From: RH-AL1 sp965214415
GTDB taxonomy: Bacteria; Pseudomonadota; Alphaproteobacteria; Rhizobiales; Beijerinckiaceae
DNA length: 64,000 nucleotides
Assembly: GCA_965214415.1 (NCBI GenBank)
Contig: CBDCBQ010000003.1
Coordinates: forward strand, 992,001 to 1,056,000
Reading direction: 5' to 3'
Program-made: the position numbers and the translations under genes
Part shown: positions 1 to 9,005 of the stretch, piece by piece
Numbering within the stretch: the first letter of the stretch is position 1
Layout: every line of letters starts with the position of its first letter
Notes under the pieces: generated by a model
Seen by the model: the letters and a program-made list of their open reading frames with translations, nothing else
The model's database searches: none
Told to the model about the DNA's origin: nothing

Positions 1-276
1 CCCCATCAGATCGTCGACGAAGTCGATCTGCGAGCCGCGCAGGAACTCGAGCGAGGTCTGGTCGATCAGCACGGTCGCGCCGTCCCGCTCGAGCACCAGA
101 TCCTCGGGCTCGCGCGCCGTCACGATGTCATAGGTGTATTGAAAACCGGAGCAGCCGCCGCCGTCGACGCCGACCCGCAGCGCGGCATTCGGCGCCTCGC
201 GCGTCAAGATCTCGGCGACGCGCTTGGCGGCCGACGCGGTGATGGCGACGGGGAGCTCGGTTGCGATCTCTGTCAT
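1..276 (-). CDS. erpA: ErpA/IscA-type iron-sulfur carrier (3' end cut by window edge)
   Basis: A-type carrier that would accept a nascent Fe-S cluster and deliver it to apoproteins in the cytoplasm. The 92 visible codons start MTEIATELPVAIT and contain the conserved VGVDGGGCSGFQY segment with the first cluster-binding Cys. The C-terminal Cys-Gly-Cys motif would lie outside the window, so completeness cannot be judged. It is divergent from dgt. This neighbour order is typical of Hyphomicrobiales, where the same gene is annotated erpA. Membership of the HesB/IscA family is clear; assignment to ErpA rather than IscA or SufA rests on context. Confidence 0.85.
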   Translation of the reverse strand, partial: MTEIATELPVAITASAAKRVAEILTREAPNAALRVGVDGGGCSGFQYTYDIVTAREPEDLVLERDGATVLIDQTSLEFLRGSQIDFVDDLMG

Positions 277-437
277 TGCCTGCCTGTGCTCGCCTGCCTG
301 TTGATGACGCGTCCCCGGCTCGCCGAAGTCGTGGCGTGGCCTTGCGCGTGACTTGACCGAAAGATACGTGCGCCCCAACGCAACCGCAACAGGCGCCGTC
401 TTCGCGGGCCCGCGCCGGCATATACCAGGGAGCGCGC

Positions 438-1640
438 GTGGACAGAGCCCCCTATGCCGCCTCACCGGAGCGCAGCGCCGGCCGGCTGTGGCCCGAGCTC
501 GCGTCGCGCACGCGCTCCGACTTCCAGCGCGACCGCGATCGAATCATCCACTCGACGGGTTTCCGCCGCCTCGCCCACAAGACGCAGGTGTTCGTGCCGC
601 ACGAGGGCGACCATTACCGCACGCGGCTGACGCATTCGATCGAGGTCGGGCAGTTGTCGCGCGCGCTCGCCCGCTCGCTCCGGCTCGACGAGGATCTGGC
701 CGAGGCCGTCGCGCTTGCCCACGACCTCGGCCACACGCCATTCGGCCACACGGGCGAGGACGTGCTCGACGCGGCGATGGACGCGTTCGGCGGCTTCGAT
801 CACAACGCGCAGACGCTGCGCATCGTCACCAAGCTCGAGCGCCGCTACGCCGCCTTCGACGGGCTGAACCTCACCTACGAGGCGATCGAGGGGCTCGCCA
901 AGCACAATGGGCCCCTGGTGCGGGCCGATGGCGCGCCGGTCGCCGAGCATGTCGCGCGTGGCCTGCCGGGCATCTTCCGCGAGGTCGATGCGGAACGCCC
1001 GCTCGGCCTCGCGCGCTGGCCCGCCGCCGAGGCGCAATGCGCCGCGCTCGCCGACGACATCGCCTACAACGCGCACGACCTCGACGACGGCCTGCGCGCC
1101 GGGCTGTTCGACCTCGCGGCGTGCCGGCAGGTGCCGTTTCTCGCGCTGCTGCTCGACGACATCGCCGCCCGCCATCCCGGCCTCGACGACAGCCGCACCG
1201 TGCACGAGCTGACCCGCCGCCTCATCACGCGCCTCGTCGAGGACGCCATTTCCGAGAGCGAGCGCCGCCTCGAGGGGCTCGCCAGCCTCGATGCCGTGCG
1301 CGACCTCGGCCGCGCCGCGATCGCGTTCTCGCCGGCGATGGTCGCCGTCGAGGCGGCGATCAAGGCGTTCCTGTGGGACCGCATGTACCGCCACCCCGAG
1401 CTCGTCGTGATCCGGGCCAAGGCGGCCGCCATCCTCCGCGACCTGTTCGCGCTCTACCGCGACGAGCCGGCGTTGATGCCGGCCGAATGGGCGGCCCGCG
1501 CCGACCCGTGCGATGCCTCCGGGCGCCGCGAGCGCATCGTCTGCGACTACATCGCCGGGATGACGGACCGCTACGCGCTGGCCGAGCACCGCCAGCACTT
1601 TGCCGCCACGCCGGAGCTGAGATACGGGCGGGGGCGCTAG
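438..1640 (+). CDS. dgt: Deoxyguanosinetriphosphate triphosphohydrolase-like protein
   Basis: Cytoplasmic HD-domain dNTPase of 400 aa that releases tripolyphosphate from dNTPs and so influences the dNTP pool. The metal-binding HD set is visible: THSIEV (H66), LAHDLGHTPFGH (H95-D96) and FDHNAQT (D121-H122). The GTG at 438 is chosen because AGGGAG stands six bases upstream and the protein then begins at the usual family position. It is the first gene of a plus-strand run with argS, SPOR, nagZ, scpA and scpB, a conserved order in this bacterial order. Family assignment is firm; substrate preference (dGTP or other dNTPs) cannot be read from the sequence. Confidence 0.93.
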   Translation: MDRAPYAASPERSAGRLWPELASRTRSDFQRDRDRIIHSTGFRRLAHKTQVFVPHEGDHYRTRLTHSIEVGQLSRALARSLRLDEDLAEAVALAHDLGHTPFGHTGEDVLDAAMDAFGGFDHNAQTLRIVTKLERRYAAFDGLNLTYEAIEGLAKHNGPLVRADGAPVAEHVARGLPGIFREVDAERPLGLARWPAAEAQCAALADDIAYNAHDLDDGLRAGLFDLAACRQVPFLALLLDDIAARHPGLDDSRTVHELTRRLITRLVEDAISESERRLEGLASLDAVRDLGRAAIAFSPAMVAVEAAIKAFLWDRMYRHPELVVIRAKAAAILRDLFALYRDEPALMPAEWAARADPCDASGRRERIVCDYIAGMTDRYALAEHRQHFAATPELRYGRGR

Positions 1641-1803
1641 AACCCGGCCTTCATGAGTCTCGAGCATCGCGCCGATGTCTTGAAGGGTCAGGATCAGGAT
1701 GGCGCCTCCCGCCCTGGAGCCTAGGCCGCGCCCCGGCCCCGCGCACCATGTCGCGACAGGCCCTTTTGACGCCCCCGCCGAAATCCCCTACCGGCCCAAG
1801 ACC

Positions 1804-3579
1804 ATGAACATCTTCACCACTTTTCACGCGCGCGTCGCGACGATCCTCGGCGACATCGTCGCGCAGGGGCGGCTGCCGGCCGATCTCGATCTCGGGCGCT
1901 TCGTGGTCGAGCCGCCGCGCGATCCGGCGCACGGTGATCTCGCGATCAACGCGGCGATGGTCTACGCCAAGGAGGCCAAGGCCGCCTTCGCCAACCCGCG
2001 CCAGCTCGCCGTCGAGATCGCCGCCGCGCTTGCCGCGCAGGACGACGTCGATCAGGCGGAGGTGGCGGGGCCGGGCTTCATCAACGTGCGGCTCCAGCCC
2101 GACGCCTATGCGCATGTTCTCCGCGCCGCGCTGCTCGACCCGGCGGGGTTTGCCCGCGGCGAGCCGGCGGCGGACGCGCCCGTCAACGTCGAATACGTCT
2201 CCGCCAACCCGACCGGCCCGATGCACGTCGGACACGGACGCGGCGCCGTGTTCGGCGACGCGCTGGCGCGGCTGCTCGCCTTTTCCGGGCGGCGGGTGAC
2301 CAAGGAATATTACATCAACGATGCCGGCGCGCAGGTCGACGTGCTCGCTCGCTCGGCCTTCCTGCGCTACCGCGAGGCGCTCGGCGAGGACATCGGCGCG
2401 ATCCCCGAGGGGCTTTATCCCGGCGACTATCTGAAGCCGGTCGGCGCCGCGCTCGCGGCCGCGCATGGCGAGGCGCTGAAGGCCATGCCAGAGGCCGCGT
2501 GGCTGCCGCTCGTGCGCGACGCGGCGATCGACGCGATGATGGTGATGATCCGCGAGGACCTCGCCGCCCTCAACATCCGCCACGACCTGTTCTTCTCCGA
2601 GCGCTCGCTGATCGACGGGCCGGACGGCGACGCCGTGGCCGCGGCCATCGCCGCGCTGCGGGCGAAGGACCTCGTCTATGTCGGCAGGCTGGAGCCGCCG
2701 AAGGGCAAGGCCGACGAGGAATGGGAGGATCGCGAGCAGACGCTGTTTCGCTCGACATCGTTCGGCGACGACGTCGATCGCCCGCTGCTGAAGTCCGACG
2801 GCGGCTACACCTATTTCGCCTCCGATATCGCCTACCACAAAGTGAAGATGGATCGCGGCGTCACCGCGCTGATCGACGTCATGGGCGCCGACCACGGCGG
2901 CTACGTGAAGCGGATGCAGGCCGCCGTCCGCGCGCTCTCCGACGGCAAGGCCGCGCTCGACGTCAAGCTGTGCCAGCTCGTCAAGCTCGTGCGCGGCGGC
3001 GAGCCCGTGAAGATGTCGAAGCGTTCCGGCGAGTTCGTCACGCTGCGCGAGGTTGTCGACGAGGTCGGCGTCGACGCGGTGCGCTTCATGATGCTGTTTC
3101 GCAAGAACGACGCGCCGTTGGAATTCGACCTCGCCAAGGTGCGCGAGCAGTCGAAGGACAATGCCGTCTTCTACGTGCAATACGCGCATGCCCGGACGAA
3201 GTCCGTGCAGCGGCAGGCGCTCGCGGCGTTTCCCGACCTCGATACCTCGATCCAGGCGCTGGCCGCGACGGACCTCGCGCTACTCGCGGATGCCGGTGAA
3301 GCCAAGCTTATCAAAGAGCTTGCACAGTTTCCGCGGGTCATAGAGGCCGCCGCTAGCGCGCATGAGCCGCATAGGCTGGCGTTTTACCTCCATGATCTCG
3401 CCTCGACATTTCACTCGCACTGGACGCGCGGCAGCAAAGATCAGCCACAATTACGCTTTGTTAATATAGAAAGTAGAGAAATGACTTGTGTGCGTCTCGC
3501 GCTGGTCTCGGCCATCGGCGGCGTCATCGCGACGGGACTGGACATACTTGGTGTGTCCGCGCCCGACGAGATGCGCTGA
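1804..3579 (+). CDS. argS: Arginyl-tRNA synthetase
   Basis: Class I aminoacyl-tRNA synthetase, 591 aa, charging tRNA-Arg. The HIGH-like signature is HVGH at residues 141-144, within the SANPTGP context, and KMSK is at 403-406. The DALR anticodon-binding domain forms the C-terminus (FYVQYAHARTKS). The ATG at 1804 is preferred over an upstream in-frame ATG at 1699 because the family N-terminus starts here and the extension is low complexity. The last 70 codons keep a normal family protein sequence, but from about 3290 to 3500 they use AT-rich codons (TTA, ATA, AGA, AAT) unlike the rest of the gene; see findings. Confidence 0.96.
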   Translation: MNIFTTFHARVATILGDIVAQGRLPADLDLGRFVVEPPRDPAHGDLAINAAMVYAKEAKAAFANPRQLAVEIAAALAAQDDVDQAEVAGPGFINVRLQPDAYAHVLRAALLDPAGFARGEPAADAPVNVEYVSANPTGPMHVGHGRGAVFGDALARLLAFSGRRVTKEYYINDAGAQVDVLARSAFLRYREALGEDIGAIPEGLYPGDYLKPVGAALAAAHGEALKAMPEAAWLPLVRDAAIDAMMVMIREDLAALNIRHDLFFSERSLIDGPDGDAVAAAIAALRAKDLVYVGRLEPPKGKADEEWEDREQTLFRSTSFGDDVDRPLLKSDGGYTYFASDIAYHKVKMDRGVTALIDVMGADHGGYVKRMQAAVRALSDGKAALDVKLCQLVKLVRGGEPVKMSKRSGEFVTLREVVDEVGVDAVRFMMLFRKNDAPLEFDLAKVREQSKDNAVFYVQYAHARTKSVQRQALAAFPDLDTSIQALAATDLALLADAGEAKLIKELAQFPRVIEAAASAHEPHRLAFYLHDLASTFHSHWTRGSKDQPQLRFVNIESREMTCVRLALVSAIGGVIATGLDILGVSAPDEMR

Positions 3580-3710
3580 CGGGTTGAACGATCGCCTTCA
3601 GGCATCGACCGGCGAGTCGCGAGCGACGGATTGCCCCGGGTATCCGCCCGATGATCCGCCGTGGTTTGGCGTAGAAGCGGCCGCGAGGTCGTGGCACGAG
3701 GTCAGAGTAC

Positions 3711-5228
3711 ATGAGCGAGACCGTGGCTAGGCAGCGCCCCTCCGTCGATCTGGATGATTTCGAGCGCCGTCTCGGTGGCCCGTCGCAGCGCCATTCGCAT
3801 GATGATGATCCTCTGGCGGAGCTCGCCCGCCTCGTCGGCGAGCAGCACGATCCCTACGGCGACGTCTTCGCGCAGGAGCCGATCGCCGCGCAGCACGAGT
3901 TCCGGCCGAGCTTCGATCCGCACGCCCGTCAGGAGCCGGCGTTCGGCAGCGAGCGTCCGCGCTTTTCCGCCGACTTCGCGGCGATCGAGGCGGGGCTGCG
4001 GGCCGCGGCGCCCGCGCCGGCCCAGCAGCAGCCGTACGCCGCTCCGGATTACGGCTCGCATGCCGATCCGAGTGTCGCACAACACCAGCACTATGCGTCC
4101 GACCCGCAATTCGACGTGGCGCCCGACGAGGCCGCGTGGGCCGATCCGGCGCGCGCGCCGGTCCAGCGTGGTTCGCGGCGCCCGGTCTACGCGATCGCCG
4201 CTTCCGTCCTCGTCGCGGTCGTCGGCATCGGCGTCGCCTTCGCCTACAAGGGCACGAGCAGCAGCCCGCGCGAGATCAAGACCATCATGGCCGCCGCCGG
4301 GCCGACCAAGGTCCAGCCGCCGGCCGACGCCACGGCGGACCAGGCCGATCAAGACGCAAACGCGCTCGGCGCGCAGCAGGCGCCGACCAAGCTGGTCAGC
4401 CGCGAGGAGCAGCCGGTCGACCTGTCGCAGACCGTGCAGGACAACGCGGCGCGCGATGCCGCGAGCCGCGGCACCGATGCCGCCAGCGTTCCCGTCCCGC
4501 TTTCGCCCGAGCAGGCGGCCGGCACGGCGAGCCCGGATTACTCGACGATGGGCGGGGCGACTCCGGACACGGCGTCCCGCGCGACGGCGAGCCCGTCCTA
4601 CGGCGAGCAGGGGTTCGGCGTCGGCATGCCCGCGCCCAAGAAGGTCAAGGTCGTCTCGGTTCGCCCGGACGGCACGATCCTGCCGACCGACGCCGCGTCC
4701 GACACGGCCGAGCCGGCGAGCGCGCCGCCGTCCAAATCTGGCGATCGCGCGGGCTCCTTCGCGCGCACCGCGACGCCGAAGACGCTCGGCACGAAATCGA
4801 CCTCGCGGGCCGCGGCTCTGACGCCGCCGCCGGCCGACGACGGCGACGACGCGCCGGCCCCCAAGCCGTCGAAATCGGCCAAGAAGACGAAACCCGTGCA
4901 CGTCGCCTCCGCCGAGGCGGAGGCACCCGCCGCGACCGCGACCGCGACCGCCGACGGCGACGCCGACGCGATGCCCGCGGGCAACGGCACCTTCGCCGTG
5001 CAGCTGGCCGCGCCCGGCTCCGAGGCCGAGGCAAAGTCGGCGACGACGAAGCTTTTGAAGAAGTATGGCAGCGCGCTGTCGGGCCGTCGTCTCGGTTTCC
5101 ACCGCGCCGAGAGCAACGGGCACACGGTCTTCCGCGTCCGCGTCAGCAGCCTCAGCAAGGACGACGCGACGAGCCTCTGCTCGAAGCTGAAGTCCGACGG
5201 CGGCACCTGCTTCGTCGCCAAGAACTAG
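3711..5228 (+). CDS. SPOR-domain membrane protein
   Basis: Protein of 505 aa with three parts. A long acidic and Gln/His-rich cytoplasmic region of about 160 residues comes first. A single membrane segment follows (YAIAASVLVAVVGIGVAF). The third part is a low-complexity Ala/Pro/Lys periplasmic linker ending in a SPOR domain in the last 80 residues (FAVQLAAPGSEAEA onwards). SPOR domains bind denuded glycan strands at division sites, so a role in cell-wall remodelling or division is likely. It lies between argS and nagZ, as in related genomes. No enzyme motif is visible. Exact function is inferred from the domain only. Confidence 0.88.
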   Translation: MSETVARQRPSVDLDDFERRLGGPSQRHSHDDDPLAELARLVGEQHDPYGDVFAQEPIAAQHEFRPSFDPHARQEPAFGSERPRFSADFAAIEAGLRAAAPAPAQQQPYAAPDYGSHADPSVAQHQHYASDPQFDVAPDEAAWADPARAPVQRGSRRPVYAIAASVLVAVVGIGVAFAYKGTSSSPREIKTIMAAAGPTKVQPPADATADQADQDANALGAQQAPTKLVSREEQPVDLSQTVQDNAARDAASRGTDAASVPVPLSPEQAAGTASPDYSTMGGATPDTASRATASPSYGEQGFGVGMPAPKKVKVVSVRPDGTILPTDAASDTAEPASAPPSKSGDRAGSFARTATPKTLGTKSTSRAAALTPPPADDGDDAPAPKPSKSAKKTKPVHVASAEAEAPAATATATADGDADAMPAGNGTFAVQLAAPGSEAEAKSATTKLLKKYGSALSGRRLGFHRAESNGHTVFRVRVSSLSKDDATSLCSKLKSDGGTCFVAKN

Positions 5229-5240
5229 GCTGGCTCGTCC

Positions 5241-5363
5241 TGTCATTCCGGGGGCGGCGCCAGCCGAACCCGGAACCCAGGGGGCCGATCCCGACATCTC
5301 TTCAGAGATGACCCGATGCGCCGGGGTTCCGGGTTCTCGCCTTCGTCTCGCCCCGGAATGACA
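5241..5363. repeat. Intergenic inverted-repeat (REP-like) element
   Basis: The element starts TGTCATTCCGGGG and ends with its complement CCCCGGAATGACA. The arms continue as inverse copies through the GAACCCGGAACCC segments, and a small ATCTCT/AGAGAT hairpin sits in the centre. It fills most of the SPOR-nagZ gap. Elements with these termini are common dispersed repeats in Hyphomicrobiales chromosomes. It could form a long hairpin in mRNA, but no T-tract suggests a classical terminator. Confidence 0.75.
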
Positions 5364-5377
5364 AAGAGCGACAGCCA

Positions 5378-6391
5378 ATGACCCGCGCCTTCGTCTGCGG
5401 CTGCCTCGGCCCGACGCTCGATCACGACGAGCGCGCCTTCTTGAAAGACGCCGATCCGCTCGGCGTCATCCTCTTTCGCCGCAACGTCGAGAGCCCTGCC
5501 CAGGTCGCGGCGCTCACCGCAGAGATCCGCGCGATCCTCGGGCGCGAGGTCATGATCCTCGTCGACCAGGAGGGCGGCCGCGTACAGCGGCTCGGGCCTC
5601 CGCATTGGCGGCGCTACCCGGCGGCGGCGCGCTTTGCCGCCATCGCCGACCCGGACGCGCGCGCCGTGGCGATCCGGCTCGCGGCGCGGCTCATCGGCGA
5701 GGATCTCATCCGCGTCGGCATCGATGTCGACTGCCTGCCCGTACTCGATGTCCCCATCGAGGGCGCGCACGACATCATCGGCGATCGGGCCTACGCGCGG
5801 GACCCCGCGCTGGTCGCGAAGTTCGGTCGCGCGGCCGCCGACGGCATGATGGACGCCGGCGTGCTGCCGATCATGAAGCACGTGCCCGGGCACGGCCGGG
5901 CGGGCGCCGACAGCCATCTCGCGCTTCCCGTCGTCGAGGCCGGCCTCGCGGCGCTGGAGGCCTCCGACTTCGTGCCGTTCCGCGCCAATCGCGATCTGCC
6001 GGCCGCCATGACGGCGCATGTTGTCTTCACGGCGCTCGATCCCGAGCGGCCGGCGACGATCTCGCCGCGCGTGATCGGCGAGATCGTGCGCGGCGCGATC
6101 GGCTTCGATGGGCTTTTGTTCTCCGACGATCTGTCGATGAAGGCGCTGCCGGGCAGCTTCCGCGACAAGGCGGAGGGGTTGTTCGCCGCCGGCGTCGACA
6201 TCGCGCTTCATTGCAACGGCGACTTGAGCGAGGCGGCCGAGGTGGCGGCCGTGGCGCCCGAGATCGTCGGCGAGACGGCGGCGCGCGTCGCGCGCGCGCG
6301 AGCGGCCATGGCCCAGGCGGCCGCGAGCCCGGCCTTCGATCCTGTGGATGCGGTGGCGATGCTCGATCGGGTGCTTGCGACCACCGGCTGA
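5378..6391 (+). CDS. nagZ: Beta-N-acetylhexosaminidase NagZ
   Basis: Glycoside hydrolase family 3 enzyme of 337 aa that removes N-acetylglucosamine from anhydro-muropeptides in cytoplasmic cell-wall recycling. Visible signatures are LVDQEGGRVQRL, the catalytic loop KHVPGHGRAGADSH from residue 167, and the nucleophile segment LLFSDDLSMKAL near residue 250. Length is typical of single-domain NagZ. It stands directly upstream of scpA (38 bp gap), the standard arrangement in this order. Its product can influence beta-lactamase induction in other bacteria; nothing here shows an ampR-ampC pair. Confidence 0.94.
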   Translation: MTRAFVCGCLGPTLDHDERAFLKDADPLGVILFRRNVESPAQVAALTAEIRAILGREVMILVDQEGGRVQRLGPPHWRRYPAAARFAAIADPDARAVAIRLAARLIGEDLIRVGIDVDCLPVLDVPIEGAHDIIGDRAYARDPALVAKFGRAAADGMMDAGVLPIMKHVPGHGRAGADSHLALPVVEAGLAALEASDFVPFRANRDLPAAMTAHVVFTALDPERPATISPRVIGEIVRGAIGFDGLLFSDDLSMKALPGSFRDKAEGLFAAGVDIALHCNGDLSEAAEVAAVAPEIVGETAARVARARAAMAQAAASPAFDPVDAVAMLDRVLATTG

Positions 6392-6429
6392 AGAGCCGAC
6401 ACTCGCGCCGCCTCGGAGCCGGGGCGGAG

Positions 6430-7245
6430 ATGGACATGGCGGCCGAACCTGACTTCGACACCGACGACCGCCTCGTGCGCGATGCGGGCGAGGACGAGCG
6501 CTTCGTCGTCGACGTCGACGGTTTCGAAGGGCCGCTCGACCTGCTGCTGGAGCTGGCACGGCGGCAGAAGGTCGATCTGCAGAAGATCTCCGTGCTCGCG
6601 CTGGCCGAGCAATATCTCGTTTTCGTCGAGCAGGCGCGGAAGCTGCGCCTCGAGCTTGCCGCCGACTATCTCGTGATGGCCGCGTGGCTCGCCTACCTCA
6701 AGTCGCGGCTGCTGCTGCCGAAGGCGGCCGCGAACGACGAGCCCGAGGCCGGAGACCTCGCGGCGGCGCTGGCCGAGCGTCTGCGCCGGCTCGAGATCAT
6801 CCGTGCCGCCGCGCAGGCGCTCGACGCGCGGCCCCGCGTCGGCCGCGACCTGATGCTGCGCGGCATGCCGGACGCGGCGATCCTCGACGACGATGCCGCG
6901 CCTGTCTGGACGGCGACGATCTACGATCTGCTCTCGGCCTACGCCCGCCAGCGCCAGAAGCAGGCGAACGCGCGCTACAGCTTGCGCAAGCGTGTCGTCT
7001 GGTCGCTCGCCGACGCGCGCGATGCGCTGCAGCGGCTTGTCGGCGAGGCCGCCGACTGGACCGCGCTCGATGCGTTCCTCGTCGATTATTGCGTGACGCC
7101 GGAGCTGCGCCGCACCGTGCGCGCCTCCTCGTTCTCGGCAATGCTCGAGATGGTGAAGGAGGGCAAGCTGGCGCTGCGCCAGGACGTCGCCTTCGCGCCT
7201 CTCTGGGTGAAGCGCGCCTCGCGCGTCGCGCCGGGCGCTGGCTGA
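6430..7245 (+). CDS. scpA: Segregation and condensation protein A
   Basis: Kleisin subunit (271 aa) of the SMC-ScpAB condensin complex, which compacts and helps segregate the chromosome. The N-terminal kleisin signature FEGPLDLLLELARRQKVDL is clear, and the C-terminal winged-helix part that contacts the SMC head is present. The ATG at 6430 follows a GGGGCGGAG ribosome-binding stretch. The stop overlaps the scpB start by one base (TGATG), indicating translational coupling. A short Asp/Glu-rich N-terminal extension precedes the kleisin motif. Confidence 0.95.
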   Translation: MDMAAEPDFDTDDRLVRDAGEDERFVVDVDGFEGPLDLLLELARRQKVDLQKISVLALAEQYLVFVEQARKLRLELAADYLVMAAWLAYLKSRLLLPKAAANDEPEAGDLAAALAERLRRLEIIRAAAQALDARPRVGRDLMLRGMPDAAILDDDAAPVWTATIYDLLSAYARQRQKQANARYSLRKRVVWSLADARDALQRLVGEAADWTALDAFLVDYCVTPELRRTVRASSFSAMLEMVKEGKLALRQDVAFAPLWVKRASRVAPGAG

Positions 7246-8003
7246 TGGCCGAGATCGCCCGCCTGTTTCCCGATGTCGAGCAGCCGCGCGGCGACGCGGC
7301 GGCGCGGCGTCTCGCCGACGCGATGCGAATCGCCGAGGCACTGCTGTTTGCCGCGACCGAGCCGATGCCGGAGGCGACGATCGCCGCGCGCCTGCCGGAG
7401 GGGGTCGTCGTCGCCGACGTGCTCGCGGCGCTGAAGCAGGAATACGCGCATCGCGGCGTCCGGCTCGTGCGGGTCGGCGCGAGATGGCTGTTTCGCACCG
7501 CCGACGATCTCGCCTGGCTGCTGTCGGCGAGCGGGCGCGAGATCCGCAAGCTGTCGCGCGCGGCGCTCGAGACCCTCGCCATCATCGCCTACCACCAGCC
7601 GACGACGCGGGCGGAGATCGAGGACATTCGCGGTGTCGCCGTCGCCAAGGGCACGCTCGACGTGCTGATGGAAACCGGCTGGGTCAAGCTGCGCGGGCGT
7701 CGCCGCGCGCCGGGCCGGCCGATCACCTACGGCACGACGGACGGCTTTCTGATGCATTTCGGGCTGGAGGCGATCGGCGACCTGCCGGGCCTCGACGAGC
7801 TGCGCGGGGCAGGGCTGTTCGACGGTCGGCTGCCGCCGGGCTTCACGGTGCCGATGCCGCGCGACGGCGACCTCGGCGATGACGAGGAGCCGCTGGATGC
7901 GCCGGAGGATGAGGAGGAGGAGCTCTACAGGGAGGCGGACGGAGACCCGCTCGAGTCGGATGACGGGGCCGCGGATACGTTGGATCGCGACCCGTCCGCA
8001 TGA
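7245..8003 (+). CDS. scpB: Segregation and condensation protein B
   Basis: Winged-helix dimer partner (252 aa) of ScpA in the SMC condensin. Typical motifs are EALLFAATEPM at the N-terminus and SRAALETLAIIAYHQPTTRAEIE in the centre, followed by the second winged helix with GRRRAPGRPITYGTT. The last 50 residues form a strongly acidic tail rich in Asp and Glu, common in alphaproteobacterial ScpB. It overlaps scpA by one base and is followed by tatA after 135 bp. Confidence 0.95.
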   Translation: MAEIARLFPDVEQPRGDAAARRLADAMRIAEALLFAATEPMPEATIAARLPEGVVVADVLAALKQEYAHRGVRLVRVGARWLFRTADDLAWLLSASGREIRKLSRAALETLAIIAYHQPTTRAEIEDIRGVAVAKGTLDVLMETGWVKLRGRRRAPGRPITYGTTDGFLMHFGLEAIGDLPGLDELRGAGLFDGRLPPGFTVPMPRDGDLGDDEEPLDAPEDEEEELYREADGDPLESDDGAADTLDRDPSA

Positions 8004-8138
8004 TCTTGAAGACGATCGACGGGAGCGAGGCACGGATGCCAAACGGCACGGTGTCGATCGGCGCGCTGCCTTGTGTTCGCGTCGCGAGACGCCTAAGTCA
8101 GACCAAATCGTAACAGCGGGGCGCGCGGAGATCTCGTC

Positions 8139-8426
8139 ATGGGCAGCATGTCTCTGATCCACTGGATCATCGTCGGCGGAGTGCTCCTTCTCCTGTTCGG
8201 CGGAAAGAACAAGATTTCCGACGTCATGGGCGACGTCGCCAAGGGCCTCAAGAGCTTCAAGAAGGGCCTCACCGAGGACGACGAGCCGCACCCGGTTCCC
8301 CGCCCCTTGGAGCCCATGCGGACCGAGCCCATGCGGGCCGAGCCGATCCGCACGCTCGACCAATACCCCGCGCAGACGCCGGTCCCGCATCCCGAGACGA
8401 CGAGCGAGCCGCGGAAGGTCGGCTGA
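8139..8426 (+). CDS. tatA: Sec-independent translocase subunit TatA
   Basis: Pore-forming subunit of the twin-arginine translocase, 95 aa. One N-terminal membrane helix (LIHWIIVGGVLLLLFGG) is followed by the FGxxK hinge and an amphipathic helix (GDVAKGLKSFKKGL), then a hydrophilic tail. The start at 8139 follows GGAG; an alternative ATG lies three codons inside. The tail carries three 15-bp tandem repeats at 8310-8354 encoding EPMRT, EPMRA and EPIRT. It is the first gene of tatABC. Confidence 0.95.
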   Translation: MGSMSLIHWIIVGGVLLLLFGGKNKISDVMGDVAKGLKSFKKGLTEDDEPHPVPRPLEPMRTEPMRAEPIRTLDQYPAQTPVPHPETTSEPRKVG

Positions 8427-8463
8427 CGCCTCCGTATCGATCCGCTCGGAAGGTTAGCGCGCG

Positions 8464-8916
8464 ATGTTCGACTTCGACGCCGGCAAGCTGATCATCGTCG
8501 GGATCGTCGCGATCGTCTGCATCCCGTCGAAGGATCTGCCGCGCGTGCTGCGTCAGGCCGGGCAGTTCGTCGGCAAGATGCGGAGGATGGCCAGCGAGTT
8601 CCAGGGCCAGTTCATGGATGCGATGCGCGAGGCCGATATGGCCGACCTCCGCAAGGAGGCGCAAAAGCTCGCCGACAGCGCCAAGGTCGACCTCAAGGCC
8701 GACATGGGATTCGGCGCGATCGACGAGCACAATCGCTCCATCATGCAGGCACTCGACCGTCGCCCGGGCGAGCCACCGCCGCCGGCGCTCGAGCCGCCCG
8801 CGCATGATCGGGATGCGCATGATCTTCGTCCGCATGACATGGATACGCATGATCCTCATGTCGCCGAGCCCGCGCGCGAGAACGACAAGCCGGCCGCCGT
8901 GCCGCACTCGGCCTAG
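8464..8916 (+). CDS. tatB: Sec-independent translocase subunit TatB
   Basis: TatB (150 aa) forms the receptor complex with TatC for twin-arginine signal peptides. The N-terminal helix is LIIVGIVAIVCIP, followed by the amphipathic helix KDLPRVLRQAGQFVGKMRRMA. The position of the family's helix-breaking Gly-Pro is occupied here by Pro-Ser. The C-terminal tail (about residues 108-140) is rich in His-Asp pairs (AHDRDAHDLRPHDMDTHD), which is unusual and could bind metal, but that is speculation. Gene order and helix layout make the assignment firm. Confidence 0.92.
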   Translation: MFDFDAGKLIIVGIVAIVCIPSKDLPRVLRQAGQFVGKMRRMASEFQGQFMDAMREADMADLRKEAQKLADSAKVDLKADMGFGAIDEHNRSIMQALDRRPGEPPPPALEPPAHDRDAHDLRPHDMDTHDPHVAEPARENDKPAAVPHSA

Positions 8917-9005
8917 CTCGCGATTTTTGCAGACATTTTAGGCCGTTTGGTGCGTAACAGCGCCCGAAACCTGGGAGCGGGCTCGAAGCCCACCGCCGCG
9001 CCAAG

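Noticed and set aside
353..1807. Plus-strand open frame of 484 codons overlapping dgt in another frame
   Set aside because: Arg/Pro-rich translation; dgt in the alternative frame shows complete HD motifs and a good ribosome-binding site.
1651..3189. Minus-strand open frame opposite argS
   Set aside because: Antisense to a firm essential gene; translation lacks any recognisable family feature.
3702..5378. Minus-strand open frame of 558 codons opposite the SPOR gene
   Set aside because: Arg/Gly-rich translation without motifs; the plus strand has a membrane helix and SPOR domain with normal codon use.
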